64,000 nt of DNA from the NCBI RefSeq assembly GCF_030694375.1, contig NZ_JAUXYL010000041.1, forward strand, positions 304,798 to 368,797, in the 5' to 3' direction. A program made the position numbers and the translations under genes. The stretch comes from Algoriphagus sp. Lineage in GTDB: Bacteria; Bacteroidota; Bacteroidia; Cytophagales; Cyclobacteriaceae. Under the pieces are notes generated by a model. That model had not been told where the DNA came from. It ran no database searches and worked only from the letters and a program-made list of their open reading frames with translations. Positions 41,791-50,386 of this stretch are shown here, in pieces. Numbering within the stretch: position 1 is the first letter of the stretch; every line of letters starts with the position of its first letter.

Positions 41791-42681
41791 ATGAATTGGA
41801 AAGGTGTATTTCCCGCAGTGACGACCAAATTTCACGCAGACGGAAGTCTGGACATGGATCTATTTTTCAAAAACCTCGACTTTCAGCTGGAAAGTGGAGT
41901 CCATGGGATAATCCTCGGCGGGACATTGGGCGAAAGCTCTGTTTTGTCCCAAGAAGAAAAAATCACACTAACTCGAGAAACAGTCAATTACATCAATGGT
42001 AAAGTTCCTGTGATCTTGAATATCGCAGAAGGTGCAACTCAGGATGCGCTCTTTTGGGCCAAAAAAGCTGAAGAACTCGGAGCTTCAGGCTTGATGATCC
42101 TACCTCCTATGCGCTATGGCGCCGATGCAAGAGAAGTAGTGACCTATTTTAAAACCGTCGCTAATTCCACCAAACTCCCGATGATGATCTACAACAATCC
42201 GGTGGATTATAAGACTTTGGTGACATTAGACATGTTTGCAGAATTAGCCGACTGTCCAACTATTCAAGCTGTAAAAGAATCGACTCGTGATATCTCCAAT
42301 GTGACCCGCATGATCAATCGATTTGGAGATCGCTTCCAGATTCTCTGTGGAGTGGACACCTTGGCTATGGAAGAACTGCTGATGGGTGCAGTGGGTTGGG
42401 TTGCAGGTTTGGTTTGTGCTTTCCCAAAGGAAACAGTGACCATTTACAACCTGATTCAAGGGGGTGAATATGAAAAAGCCCGTGAAATCTACCGCTGGTT
42501 TTTACCCCTTTTGGAATTGGACATTCATCCCAAGCTTGTTCAATACATCAAGCTTGCCGAGCAACACTGTGGAATCGGTTCTGAGCATGTCCGTGCGCCT
42601 AGATTGACACTGATCGGTGAGGAAAGAGAAAGAATTGAGGGAATTATTACCGAAGGCTTGGCAAAAAGACCGAAATTGTAA
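41791..42681 (+). CDS. DapA-family enzyme, probable 1-pyrroline-4-hydroxy-2-carboxylate deaminase
   Basis: The 296-residue protein is a dihydrodipicolinate synthase-family TIM barrel. The carbonyl-binding loop is GGTLGES (43-49), Tyr134 lies in IYNNP, and the Schiff-base Lys162 is in AVKESTRD. The neighbouring epimerase, D-amino-acid oxidoreductase and semialdehyde dehydrogenase indicate that it removes ammonia from 1-pyrroline-4-hydroxy-2-carboxylate to give 2-oxoglutarate semialdehyde. This is inferred from context, because the fold alone cannot separate it from DapA. It is the first gene of the cluster. A strong hairpin follows 16 bp downstream of its stop. Confidence 0.86.
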   Translation: MNWKGVFPAVTTKFHADGSLDMDLFFKNLDFQLESGVHGIILGGTLGESSVLSQEEKITLTRETVNYINGKVPVILNIAEGATQDALFWAKKAEELGASGLMILPPMRYGADAREVVTYFKTVANSTKLPMMIYNNPVDYKTLVTLDMFAELADCPTIQAVKESTRDISNVTRMINRFGDRFQILCGVDTLAMEELLMGAVGWVAGLVCAFPKETVTIYNLIQGGEYEKAREIYRWFLPLLELDIHPKLVQYIKLAEQHCGIGSEHVRAPRLTLIGEERERIEGIITEGLAKRPKL

Positions 42682-42697
42682 AAAAGCGGGAAGCTTG

Positions 42698-42741
42698 AAG
42701 ACCGGAGATCGAAGCATCTTCTGTCTTCGATCTCCGGTCTT
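42698..42741 (+). terminator. Strong inverted repeat between deaminase and dehydrogenase genes
   Basis: AAGACCGGAGATCGAAG (42698-42714) and CTTCGATCTCCGGTCTT (42725-42741) form a 17-bp perfect inverted repeat with a 10-base loop. The downstream T-run is weak, so it may act as an mRNA-stabilising or partly terminating element rather than a complete terminator. The sequence type is a common Cytophagales intergenic repeat. Confidence 0.75.
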
Positions 42742-42776
42742 ATTTCAAACTTTCAATTTTAAAATTTTCCCATTCG

Positions 42777-44222
42777 ATGACCTACGACTCAATTTTCAGC
42801 GCAGCCCAAGAAGCATTCCTTTTCTATAAAAATGTCTCGGGTAAAGAAAAGGCTGCGTTTTTAGAAACTTTGGCAGAAATACTGGAAGCCCATCGGGCAG
42901 AAATTGTTCCTTTGGCGGTCAGAGAATCCAACCTTCCCGAAGGTAGAATCAATGGAGAATTGGGACGGACAACAGGACAAATTCGCCTTTTTGCCAACTT
43001 GGTAAAGGAAGGATCCTGGGTGGAAGCTACTATTGATCCTGCCGATCCAAACAGATCCCCATTGCCCAAAGCAGACATCCGCCGTTTTCTGACTCCGCTT
43101 GGACCTGTGGTTGTTTTTGGTGCAAGCAATTTTCCCTTGGCATTTTCCACAGCTGGAGGGGATACCATTTCTGCCCTCGCTTCCGGATGTCCGGTTATCT
43201 ACAAAGCCCATCCTGCCCATCCCGAAACTTCCCAAAAAGTCGCTGATTGCATTCACGAAGCCATAGTAAAGTCAGGTTTGCCTTCTGCCTTGTTTACACA
43301 TATCGAAGGAGGGATTGCAGAGGGACAAGCCTTGGTGAAGCATCACCTTGCAAAAGCCGTAGCATTTACAGGCTCCCACGTGGGTGGTAAGGCACTTTTT
43401 GATCTTGCCAATCAGCGGGAAGAACCGATTCCTGTCTATGCTGAAATGGGCTCAGTGAATCCGATTTTCACCTTTCCCAAAAAACTCGAAAATGAAATAG
43501 TGCCATTGGCAAAGGCTTTCATCGGGTCACTGACACTAGGGGTGGGTCAGTTTTGCACCAACCCGGGATTAATCTTTGTACCAAAGGAGCATGCCATAGC
43601 CTTTGAAAATGCAATCGCAGACGAACTGAATGATATTGCCTCGGCACCGATGCTACACCCTGGGATTGCTCAGGCTTATTACGATTCGATCCAATATTTA
43701 CAATCCCGGGAAGAACTCCGTTGGGTCAAAGTGGCCGATCCGAAGCATCTGATCAATGGAAGTACAGCTTTGGCAGAAATCAAGGCAAAAGACTGGTTAA
43801 GTGATGCTGTCTTTCAAAAAGAGGTGTTTGGCGCATTTGCCATGATGGTGGTGTACAAAAGCGAAGATGAACTCTTGGAGATTGCTAAAAAGCTTCACGG
43901 GCAACTGACAATTACCGTTTGGGCAGAGGCCGAAGAACTTCAAAATCAGCTTTTTCTCCTCAATTTATTGGAGGAAAAATGCGGCAGATTACTATTCAAA
44001 GGCGTCCCAACCGGCGTTGAAGTAGGATATGCCATGCAACACGGCGGACCCTATCCCTCCACAACCGCCCCAAACAGCACCTCAGTCGGTGCACATGCCA
44101 TCAAGCGTTTTGTCCGCCCGATTGCTTTTCAGGATATGCCGCAGGATTTATTGCCTGACGCGCTACGAGATGGGAACCCGCTAGGGATCTGGAGGATGGT
44201 CAATGGTGCTTATATCAAATGA
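42777..44222 (+). CDS. 2-oxoglutarate semialdehyde dehydrogenase (2,5-dioxovalerate dehydrogenase)
   Basis: The 481-residue aldehyde dehydrogenase has catalytic Glu223 (AEMGSVNP) and catalytic Cys260 (GQFCTNPG), the cofactor segment FTGSHVGGKAL, and the FGASNFPLAFSTAGG N-terminal segment of this branch. It oxidises 2-oxoglutarate semialdehyde to 2-oxoglutarate, the last step before the TCA cycle. The start ATG at 42777 overlaps no upstream gene; the gap upstream contains an inverted repeat, and the same TTTCAATTTTA-type leader recurs before the next gene. The neighbourhood strongly supports this activity over a general aldehyde dehydrogenase. Confidence 0.9.
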   Translation: MTYDSIFSAAQEAFLFYKNVSGKEKAAFLETLAEILEAHRAEIVPLAVRESNLPEGRINGELGRTTGQIRLFANLVKEGSWVEATIDPADPNRSPLPKADIRRFLTPLGPVVVFGASNFPLAFSTAGGDTISALASGCPVIYKAHPAHPETSQKVADCIHEAIVKSGLPSALFTHIEGGIAEGQALVKHHLAKAVAFTGSHVGGKALFDLANQREEPIPVYAEMGSVNPIFTFPKKLENEIVPLAKAFIGSLTLGVGQFCTNPGLIFVPKEHAIAFENAIADELNDIASAPMLHPGIAQAYYDSIQYLQSREELRWVKVADPKHLINGSTALAEIKAKDWLSDAVFQKEVFGAFAMMVVYKSEDELLEIAKKLHGQLTITVWAEAEELQNQLFLLNLLEEKCGRLLFKGVPTGVEVGYAMQHGGPYPSTTAPNSTSVGAHAIKRFVRPIAFQDMPQDLLPDALRDGNPLGIWRMVNGAYIK

Positions 44223-44346
44223 TTTACGAAGTACGAGCGCAAGGGTAGTTATTTGCCTTAAGCAAAGTCTCTATCCTCCCTATGCATAATTTTCAGAGTG
44301 ACAGCAATTTTCCAATCTTTCAATTTTAGAATTTTACAATTCTAAC

Positions 44347-45351
44347 ATGCCAACAAGACACACCTTCTCCTGCATAGACGCCCACACCTGCGGTAATCCC
44401 GTTCGGGTAGTTTCCGGTGGAGTTCCTTTTCTGCAAGGAAACAATATGCTGGAAAAGCGAGCGTATTTTCTCGAACATCTCGACTGGATTCGAACCGGGT
44501 TGATGTTTGAGCCTCGAGGCCACGACATGATGTCCGGCTCCATGCTTTTCCCTCCGCATGATCCTAAAAACGATTTTGCGGTCCTTTTTATCGAAACCTC
44601 AGGTTGCTTGCCCATGTGTGGTCATGGCACGATTGGGACGATCACGATTGCCATTGAGGAAGGATTAATTCATCCCAAAACTCCGGGCTTTCTGAGAATG
44701 GAAGCTCCTGCGGGTTTGGTTTTGGTCGAATACAAGCAGGAAGGTAAAAAAGTCAAATCGGTCAAGCTGACCAATGTGAAAAGTTTCCTGGCCGCAGAAG
44801 CGTTAGAGATCGAAACCGAAGAGCTTGGAAAGCTAATTGTCGACGTTGCTTATGGAGGCAACTTCTACTGCATCGTTGATCCACAGGAAAACTTCGCAGG
44901 AATCGAACATTTCAGAGCGGAGCAATTGATCACCATGGCACGAAATCTACGGCAAAAAATGAATGAGAAGTACGATTTTGTCCATCCCGAACATGATCGG
45001 ATTCGAGGGCTTTCTCATGTGCTTTGGACTGGGAAAACATTGGATCCAAGCAGTACAGCCCGAAATGCTGTGTTCTACGGAGACAAAGCCATTGATCGCT
45101 CGCCCTGCGGCACGGGCACTTCGGCACGGATGGCCCAATGGTTTGCCAAAGGATGGCTGAAGCCGGGAGATGAATTCGTTCATGAAAGCTTTATCGGATC
45201 GAAATTTATCGGACGGATCGAGGAAGTGACTGAAATTGCCGGAAAACCTGCCATCATCCCGAGCATCGAAGGCTGGGCAAAAGTCTACGGATACAACACT
45301 ATCATTCTGGACGACGACGACCCGTATGTCCATGGATTTCAAGTAATCTAA
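44347..45351 (+). CDS. 4-hydroxyproline 2-epimerase (proline racemase family)
   Basis: The 334-residue enzyme interconverts trans-4-hydroxy-L-proline and cis-4-hydroxy-D-proline by a two-base mechanism. Both catalytic Cys are present: Cys91 in MCGHGTIG and Cys254 in SPCGTGTSARMAQ. A Thr at the first position would indicate a 3-hydroxyproline dehydratase, so the epimerase call is favoured over that. The gene lies in the cluster between the dehydrogenase and the oxidoreductase. Its leader ends with TTTCAATTTTAGAATTT-type sequence shared with the upstream gene. The substrate is inferred from residues and context. Confidence 0.92.
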   Translation: MPTRHTFSCIDAHTCGNPVRVVSGGVPFLQGNNMLEKRAYFLEHLDWIRTGLMFEPRGHDMMSGSMLFPPHDPKNDFAVLFIETSGCLPMCGHGTIGTITIAIEEGLIHPKTPGFLRMEAPAGLVLVEYKQEGKKVKSVKLTNVKSFLAAEALEIETEELGKLIVDVAYGGNFYCIVDPQENFAGIEHFRAEQLITMARNLRQKMNEKYDFVHPEHDRIRGLSHVLWTGKTLDPSSTARNAVFYGDKAIDRSPCGTGTSARMAQWFAKGWLKPGDEFVHESFIGSKFIGRIEEVTEIAGKPAIIPSIEGWAKVYGYNTIILDDDDPYVHGFQVI

Positions 45352-45438
45352 CTGTACGAAGTACAAAGTACCAAGTACAAAGACTCTCCACGAGAACCCT
45401 TACTTGGTACTTCGTACATGGTACTTGATACAATATTT
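45352..45438. repeat. GTACGAAGTAC-type intergenic repeat in the hydroxyproline cluster
   Basis: GTACGAAGTACAAAGTACC at the left (45355 on) and GGTACTTCGTACATGGTACTTG at the right (45409 on) are largely complementary and form a long hairpin between epimerase and oxidoreductase genes. This resembles low-complexity palindromes found between other genes in related genomes. Confidence 0.7.
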
Positions 45439-46686
45439 ATGAAGCCAACCCTCATCATCGGCGGCGGGATCGTCGGATTATTTTCGGCCTATTTCCTTCA
45501 AAAAGAAGGAATCGAAGTCACTATTATCGATAAGACCGACCTTTTGGATAATTGCTCTACCGGCAATGCCGGGATGATTGTGCCGAGTCATATCATTCCG
45601 CTTGCAGCTCCGGGAATGATCACCAAAGGAATTTCCTGGATGTTTTCTTCCAAAAGTCCTTTTTACATCCATCCCCGTCTTGATCTCAAACTCGCGAAGT
45701 GGTGCTACCTCTTTTTCAAAGCTGCCAACGAAACGCAAGTCAAAAAGGCAATTCCATTTTTGAAAAATCTAAGCCTATTGAGCAAAGCGCTATATCAGGA
45801 GTTCCGACAAGAACATCCAAAGTCAGCCATTGCCTTGGTGGAAAAAGGTTTGATGATGGCCTATCAGACCGAATCAATGGAAAAAGAAGAGGTGGAGTTT
45901 GCACTTTTGGCACGGAAATATGGACTGGAAGCAGAAATCTTAAGCCCTGAGGATATCCGGAACGTGGAACCAAACCTGGAGCTTAAGGCTCGGGGGGCCG
46001 TACTTTTTCCGGGTGATGCGCATCTGGATCCAGGGGCTTTGTATAGCTTTTTGAAAAGCTATTTGGAGGAAAAGGGTGTGAAATTCCTGACCAAAACACA
46101 AGTCCTGGGATTTGAAAAGTCCGGATCAAAAGTCGACGCGGTATTAACTGATCAGGGGAAAATTGAAGTCGCTAAAATTCTGTTCTGCGGTGGATCCTGG
46201 TCAGGGGAATTAGCCAAAATGCTCGATTTTTCTCTTCCGATGATGGGTGGAAAAGGGTATTCGTTTATTCAGGAAAACACACCTGAGATCAAACAAGCCA
46301 CTATTCTCACCGAACAAAAAGTAGCGGTGAGTCCCTATGGCGAAACCATCAGATTTGGCGGTACGATGGAAATTGCCGGTACCAACCAGTCGATCAATAT
46401 GAATCGGGTAAGGGGGATTTTTGAATCCATCAACCGCTACTACCCGGAGTTTCAGGCCAAATTCCCCGAGGAAAATCAGATTTGGAAAGGCTTACGACCA
46501 TGCTCTCCCGACGGTTTGCCATACATCGGTTTCGCTCCCGGATATTCCAATGTATTGGTTGGGAGTGGGCATTCGATGATGGGGATCTCTCTCGCGCCTG
46601 CCACAGGAAAAATCTTGGCTGAGTTACACCAGCAGAAGGGGACTTCGATGGAAATTCAGGGATTTGAAGTAGGGAGGTATTCTTGA
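45439..46686 (+). CDS. FAD-dependent D-hydroxyproline dehydrogenase (DadA-like)
   Basis: The ATG at 45439 is used: it begins MKPTLIIGGGIVGLFSAYFLQ, the FAD-binding glycine motif GGGIVGL (residues 8-14). An upstream in-frame ATG at 45418 adds seven residues inside a repeat. The 415-residue enzyme resembles DadA-type D-amino-acid dehydrogenases. It has a C-terminal RPCSPDGLPYIG segment, followed by VGSGHSMMGISLAPATGK near the FAD site. In the cluster it would oxidise cis-4-hydroxy-D-proline to 1-pyrroline-4-hydroxy-2-carboxylate, passing electrons to the respiratory chain. The substrate is inferred from context. Confidence 0.9.
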   Translation: MKPTLIIGGGIVGLFSAYFLQKEGIEVTIIDKTDLLDNCSTGNAGMIVPSHIIPLAAPGMITKGISWMFSSKSPFYIHPRLDLKLAKWCYLFFKAANETQVKKAIPFLKNLSLLSKALYQEFRQEHPKSAIALVEKGLMMAYQTESMEKEEVEFALLARKYGLEAEILSPEDIRNVEPNLELKARGAVLFPGDAHLDPGALYSFLKSYLEEKGVKFLTKTQVLGFEKSGSKVDAVLTDQGKIEVAKILFCGGSWSGELAKMLDFSLPMMGGKGYSFIQENTPEIKQATILTEQKVAVSPYGETIRFGGTMEIAGTNQSINMNRVRGIFESINRYYPEFQAKFPEENQIWKGLRPCSPDGLPYIGFAPGYSNVLVGSGHSMMGISLAPATGKILAELHQQKGTSMEIQGFEVGRYS

Positions 46687-46829
46687 AAAATGAAAAAGTC
46701 TTGAGTTAAGCTTCTTCAATCTAAACCCAAGACATTAATCATTAATTGTATCGAAATTTGAAAACTGAGTTTAGTCTAGTTTCAAAACCAATTATTCTTC
46801 CACGATAGAATATCGAAAAGGCTTCTACC

Positions 46830-47768
46830 TCAATTTAATTTTCTCAAATATTTGAAAAACTCCGAGTCTGTAGAAAGCACGATGCTGGTGTTTTCATCCA
46901 TAGATTTTTCGAAGCTTTCCATCGTTCTAAGAAATTTGTACAGGTCGATCGAAGTTCTGTTTTTGTTGTAGGCTGAGGCATAGATATCAGTGGCTTCAGC
47001 ATCCGCCAGTCCTTTTATCTCTTCGGCTTTTCTAAATGCCTCCGATTGAATTTTTGCCAAATCTCGCTCTTTGTTGCCTTCAATCACTCTGGCTTGACCT
47101 TGACCTTCGGATTTGAACTGATCCGCAATCCTATTCCGTTCAGAAATCATTCGATCATACACCCGATCTCTTACTTCGTCTACGTAATTCATCCGTTTGA
47201 ATCTAAAGTCCAAAATCCTAACTCCAAGATCTGTTGTGCGCTGATTGGCTTTTTCCAATACTATTTTTTCAATCATATCTCGACCAACGGTAATATCCTG
47301 CAGGATTTCGAGCTCCTCCATAAAGTCCTCTGTAATTTCAGGATCTCGATTGGTGGAGCGGACGATCTCCAAAAGGTCATGACTCGCAATGGCATTTCGT
47401 GTTTCACCGTCTAGAATATCATCAAGCCTCGATTGGGCAGAACGCTCGTCTCGCAATCGGATAAAAAACTGGAGCGGATTGGTGATTTCCCATCTTGCAT
47501 AGGTGTCCACAAAGATAAATTTCTTGTCCTTGGTAGGCACCTGATTTTTATCCCCATCCCATTCTAGGTATCGCTTATCAAAAAACTGAACCTTATGCAA
47601 AAAGGGTGTCTTGAAATTGATCCCCGGCGAAGTTCTCGGCTCGCCTACAGGCTTTCCAAACTGGGTGACAATGGCTTGTTCGGTTTCATCCAGAATAAAA
47701 TAACTGTTGAATATCAAAAGGGTCAAAATGACTCCAATTACTACTAAACCTGTTTTTCGCTTTCTCAT
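46830..47768 (-). CDS. hflC: HflC, membrane regulator of FtsH
   Basis: The 312-residue protein has an N-terminal membrane anchor (about residues 7-25) and a SPFH (band 7) domain. The motifs ILDETEQAIVTQFGKP and VDTYARWEITNPLQFFIRLRDE are typical of HflC. A long helix (about 220-265, ERNRIADQFKSEGQGQARVIEGNKERDLAKIQSEA) precedes the C-terminus. With HflK it forms a periplasmic cage complex that modulates the FtsH protease. Its start overlaps the hflK stop by four bases, so translation is coupled. The order hflK-hflC is the usual one. Confidence 0.94.
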   Translation of the reverse strand: MRKRKTGLVVIGVILTLLIFNSYFILDETEQAIVTQFGKPVGEPRTSPGINFKTPFLHKVQFFDKRYLEWDGDKNQVPTKDKKFIFVDTYARWEITNPLQFFIRLRDERSAQSRLDDILDGETRNAIASHDLLEIVRSTNRDPEITEDFMEELEILQDITVGRDMIEKIVLEKANQRTTDLGVRILDFRFKRMNYVDEVRDRVYDRMISERNRIADQFKSEGQGQARVIEGNKERDLAKIQSEAFRKAEEIKGLADAEATDIYASAYNKNRTSIDLYKFLRTMESFEKSMDENTSIVLSTDSEFFKYLRKLN

Positions 47769-48742
47769 TGGATTGGAGTTTTTACTTTATCGATATTCAA
47801 AAGTGGTAAGACATTGTTTCCTTTTTCATCTACGATGATTTTGTTTCCTATTTTGGGCAGGATCTTTTCCATTGTTTCCAAATAAATCCTTTGTTTGGTC
47901 ACCTCAGGAGCCTTGACATAGGCCTCATATAAGGCATTGAAGCGTTCTGCTTCTCCTTTTGCCCGATTGACTCTGTTCAGGGCATAAGCCTCTGCCAGTT
48001 GAACCGTCTCCTCTGCCTCTCCCCGTGCCCTTGGGATGACCCGGTTGTATTCCGCCTCGGCTTGATTGATCAGAGTTTCTCGTTCCTGTTGGGCTTGGTT
48101 TACAGCGTTGAAAGATGGCTTCACCGACTCCGGTGGATTAACATCCTGGAGGACTACTTGGTCGATGCGGATTCCATTTTCATATTCATCACACATCTCC
48201 TGAAGTCGAACTTCTACACTGGATGCCACCTCTTGTCTTCCAATGGTCAGCACCTCATTGACTGTGCGATCTCCCACTACCTTTCGCATGACAGATTCAG
48301 ACATGTCTTTTAGTGTCTTTTCCGCATTTCTGACTTTAAATAAGAAATTGTATGAGTTGGTAATTCGGTACTGAACCACCCACTCTACATCAGTGAGGTT
48401 TAGATCACCCGTGAGCATCATACTTTCGTCTCCAAAGCCCGAATTGGTATACTCTGACTTTTGACCTGCTTGGGTAGTTCTAAATCCAAACTCCAGCTTC
48501 AGTTGTCGCTGAACCGGGATTTTATGCATCATTTCGATGCCAAAAGGAACAATAAAATTCAGACCGGGCTGGACAGTTCGATTATATTCACCCAACTGGG
48601 TTACAACTCCCTCTTCTTCGGGACCTACCGTCCGGACACTTGAGAAAACCGCCACGAGAACCAGTAGTCCAATGATGATTTTTCCCAAATATTTCTTGAT
48701 CCAATCCGGATTAATATTGATTTGATAATTTTTCTCTTCCAT
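47765..48742 (-). CDS. hflK: HflK, membrane regulator of FtsH
   Basis: The 325-residue protein has a short N-terminal cytoplasmic segment, a membrane helix (about 18-40, YLGKIIIGLLVLVAVFSSVRT) and a band-7 domain (TVGPEEEGVVTQLGEYNRTVQPGLNFIVPF). A helical tail is rich in charged residues (QAQQERETLINQAEAEYNRVIPRARGEAEETVQ). It partners with HflC to regulate FtsH. The gene overlaps hflC by four bases. A 416-bp spacer with no obvious gene lies upstream of it. Confidence 0.94.
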   Translation of the reverse strand: MEEKNYQININPDWIKKYLGKIIIGLLVLVAVFSSVRTVGPEEEGVVTQLGEYNRTVQPGLNFIVPFGIEMMHKIPVQRQLKLEFGFRTTQAGQKSEYTNSGFGDESMMLTGDLNLTDVEWVVQYRITNSYNFLFKVRNAEKTLKDMSESVMRKVVGDRTVNEVLTIGRQEVASSVEVRLQEMCDEYENGIRIDQVVLQDVNPPESVKPSFNAVNQAQQERETLINQAEAEYNRVIPRARGEAEETVQLAEAYALNRVNRAKGEAERFNALYEAYVKAPEVTKQRIYLETMEKILPKIGNKIIVDEKGNNVLPLLNIDKVKTPIQ

Positions 48743-49158
48743 ATGGTATTCTTTTAGTTTTCAGTGGGTTTTAACTGGTAAAATATGACAATAGCCCAAG
48801 AGCAAGTTTAAAAGGCTTAAAGAAGAAGGTTTCTGGTGTTAGTCACAAGAAAAAATAAAAAAATCCCACCCCTCCTAGCGAATAGAATCATGACAAAAGC
48901 TTGTAAAGGGCAAAATCAGTAAACCCTGATTTAGTTGAAATTAGCGTCTGATGATTAATTTGAAATTTAGCTAGGGATCCAAAATCAGCATCAAATTCCG
49001 TGGGAAAAGCCGATTTTGGTGATATTCTCCAACTTGTTTTTGTAGGAGTGCATTATCAAGTCCTATACGCAAACCATTTCACTAACATTTAACCTAAAAA
49101 AATTAACCCTCTCAAAATTTCAAATCCTGAGAGGGTTATACTCAATTTTTAAATAAAA
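48743..49158. other. Intergenic spacer upstream of hflK
   Basis: No gene was recognised in these 416 bp. The right end holds the minus-strand terminator of the DinB gene. An A-rich stretch (about 48850-48875) and short hairpins were not convincing as RNA genes. Confidence 0.5.
49105..49137 (-). terminator. Terminator downstream of the DinB gene
   Basis: AACCCTCTCA (49105-49114) pairs with TGAGAGGGTT (49128-49137). On the minus strand it is followed by AATTTTTTT. It lies 22 bp downstream of the DinB stop codon. Confidence 0.85.
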
Positions 49159-49689
49159 TTAAAACCCCACAAATGCCGGGGGTTCTACGCCATTGGCTCT
49201 AAGATACGCAATCGCTGAGCCGCGATGATGCGTGCTGTGATCGATCAAAAGCGCCTCGACTTGTCTTCTACTTACGGTATTCCCAAATACCTCGATTTTT
49301 TCAGCCGCATCGGCCTCATTCAAGGCCTTCACACTTGCTGCACCATAATCATAAGCCTGAGCAACAAAAGCTGCCAAAGTCGCACGGTCTGCCGTAGCCA
49401 CATCCAAGCTAGGAGTAGCTGCTCCCCCTTTTAAGAACCCTTGAGAAATGCCAACTATGGCAGCGCCAATATGGTGAATCTGCTCTTTGAAGGACATTGC
49501 TCCCGGATCAGTTTTGTAATCCATGCCTGAATCCGGCATTTTTGCCAACACATCAAGGGTAAATTTCTTGCTGTTTTCCCATTTTCCCAGAAACTCCTCT
49601 TTGGTAGTCTGAGCTTGTGCTGTAACTCCGAAAAGCATCAAAGTCGCTGAAAAAAAAGCGACGAAAGTTGATCTAACAGTCTTATTCAT
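49159..49689 (-). CDS. Exported DinB-family protein
   Basis: The 176-residue product has a signal peptide (MNKTVRSTFVAFFSATLMLFGVTAQAQ) followed by a DinB-like four-helix bundle. Three histidines of the metal site are visible: HHIGAAIVGISQG near residue 72 and LIDHSTHHRGSAIAYLR near residue 152. DinB-like proteins include bacillithiol-dependent and other thiol transferases, but many are uncharacterised. Secretion is unusual for this fold but clear from the signal peptide. It is divergent from gldD with 76 bp between starts. Confidence 0.86.
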   Translation of the reverse strand: MNKTVRSTFVAFFSATLMLFGVTAQAQTTKEEFLGKWENSKKFTLDVLAKMPDSGMDYKTDPGAMSFKEQIHHIGAAIVGISQGFLKGGAATPSLDVATADRATLAAFVAQAYDYGAASVKALNEADAAEKIEVFGNTVSRRQVEALLIDHSTHHRGSAIAYLRANGVEPPAFVGF

Positions 49690-49765
49690 AGGTAAATAAA
49701 TTTGGTGGAATGTTAAAGTTCCGCTATTCTCCAGTCAATTCAAATGGAAAGTCTAATTTTGATCC

Positions 49766-50368
49766 ATGAAGAATTTGTTGATTTTGTTATTGCTCCTTGC
49801 TGGAATGACTTCCTGCGAAAAAGCCTGGCTCCCCAAGCCTCCGGGCTACAACAAAATAGACTTGCCAAAACATGCCTACACGAGATTAATTGGAGAGTAT
49901 CCTTATCAATTGGATTTTTCCACATCAAGCCAAGTTGAGCCTGATTCTTTTAATCTTAAAGAAAAGGCATGGATTAATCTTAATTACCAAGACTTTAGAG
50001 CCAAAGTACATCTGACTTACAAAAAAATTGATGGAACGAACACTAATTTTGAAAAGCTTTCAAATGATGCTTTTAAGCTCACTGCAAAGCATCAAATCAA
50101 AGCCTATGGGATCGAAGAAGGTGTGCTGATCACTCCAAACGGATACACAGCTGTCGTTGCTGAACTGTCAGGAGAGGTTCCTACTCAATTTCAGTTTTTT
50201 GTGACAGATTCTACCAACCATTTCCTCAGGGGAGCAGTGTATTTTAATACAGCGATGAAAAATGATTCGTTGGCACCTGTTATTGAATACATCAAAATCG
50301 ACATGACACATTTGATGAATTCAGTAAAATTTGTGGATCAAGTTGCCACAAAGACCCAAAGACGCTAA
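49766..50368 (+). CDS. gldD: Gliding motility lipoprotein GldD
   Basis: The 200-residue protein has a lipoprotein signal (MKNLLILLLLLAGMTSC, Cys17). Family motifs are recognised: PKPPGYNKIDLPKHAY near the start, YKKIDGTN, KHQIKAYGIEEG, and at the C-terminal side QFQFFVTDSTNHFLRGAVYFNTAMKNDSLAPVIEYIKIDM. In Flavobacteriia and Cytophagia, GldD is needed for gliding and the type IX secretion system. A TAATTTTG -7-type box lies only four bases before the start, so the mRNA may begin at or close to the start codon. A MITE-like element follows 18 bp downstream. Confidence 0.93.
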   Translation: MKNLLILLLLLAGMTSCEKAWLPKPPGYNKIDLPKHAYTRLIGEYPYQLDFSTSSQVEPDSFNLKEKAWINLNYQDFRAKVHLTYKKIDGTNTNFEKLSNDAFKLTAKHQIKAYGIEEGVLITPNGYTAVVAELSGEVPTQFQFFVTDSTNHFLRGAVYFNTAMKNDSLAPVIEYIKIDMTHLMNSVKFVDQVATKTQRR

Positions 50369-50386
50369 GGGACTCTTATGTTAAAT

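Noticed and set aside
41791..42681. DapA (4-hydroxy-tetrahydrodipicolinate synthase) for lysine synthesis
   Set aside because: The gene is inside a hydroxyproline cluster; the neighbours indicate a deaminase of the same fold.
44347..45351. Trans-3-hydroxyproline dehydratase or plain proline racemase
   Set aside because: Two catalytic Cys exclude the Thr-type dehydratase; the cluster context favours 4-hydroxyproline epimerase over proline racemase.
48743..49104. Possible small RNA in the spacer upstream of hflK
   Set aside because: No promoter plus terminator pair and no conserved fold could be recognised.
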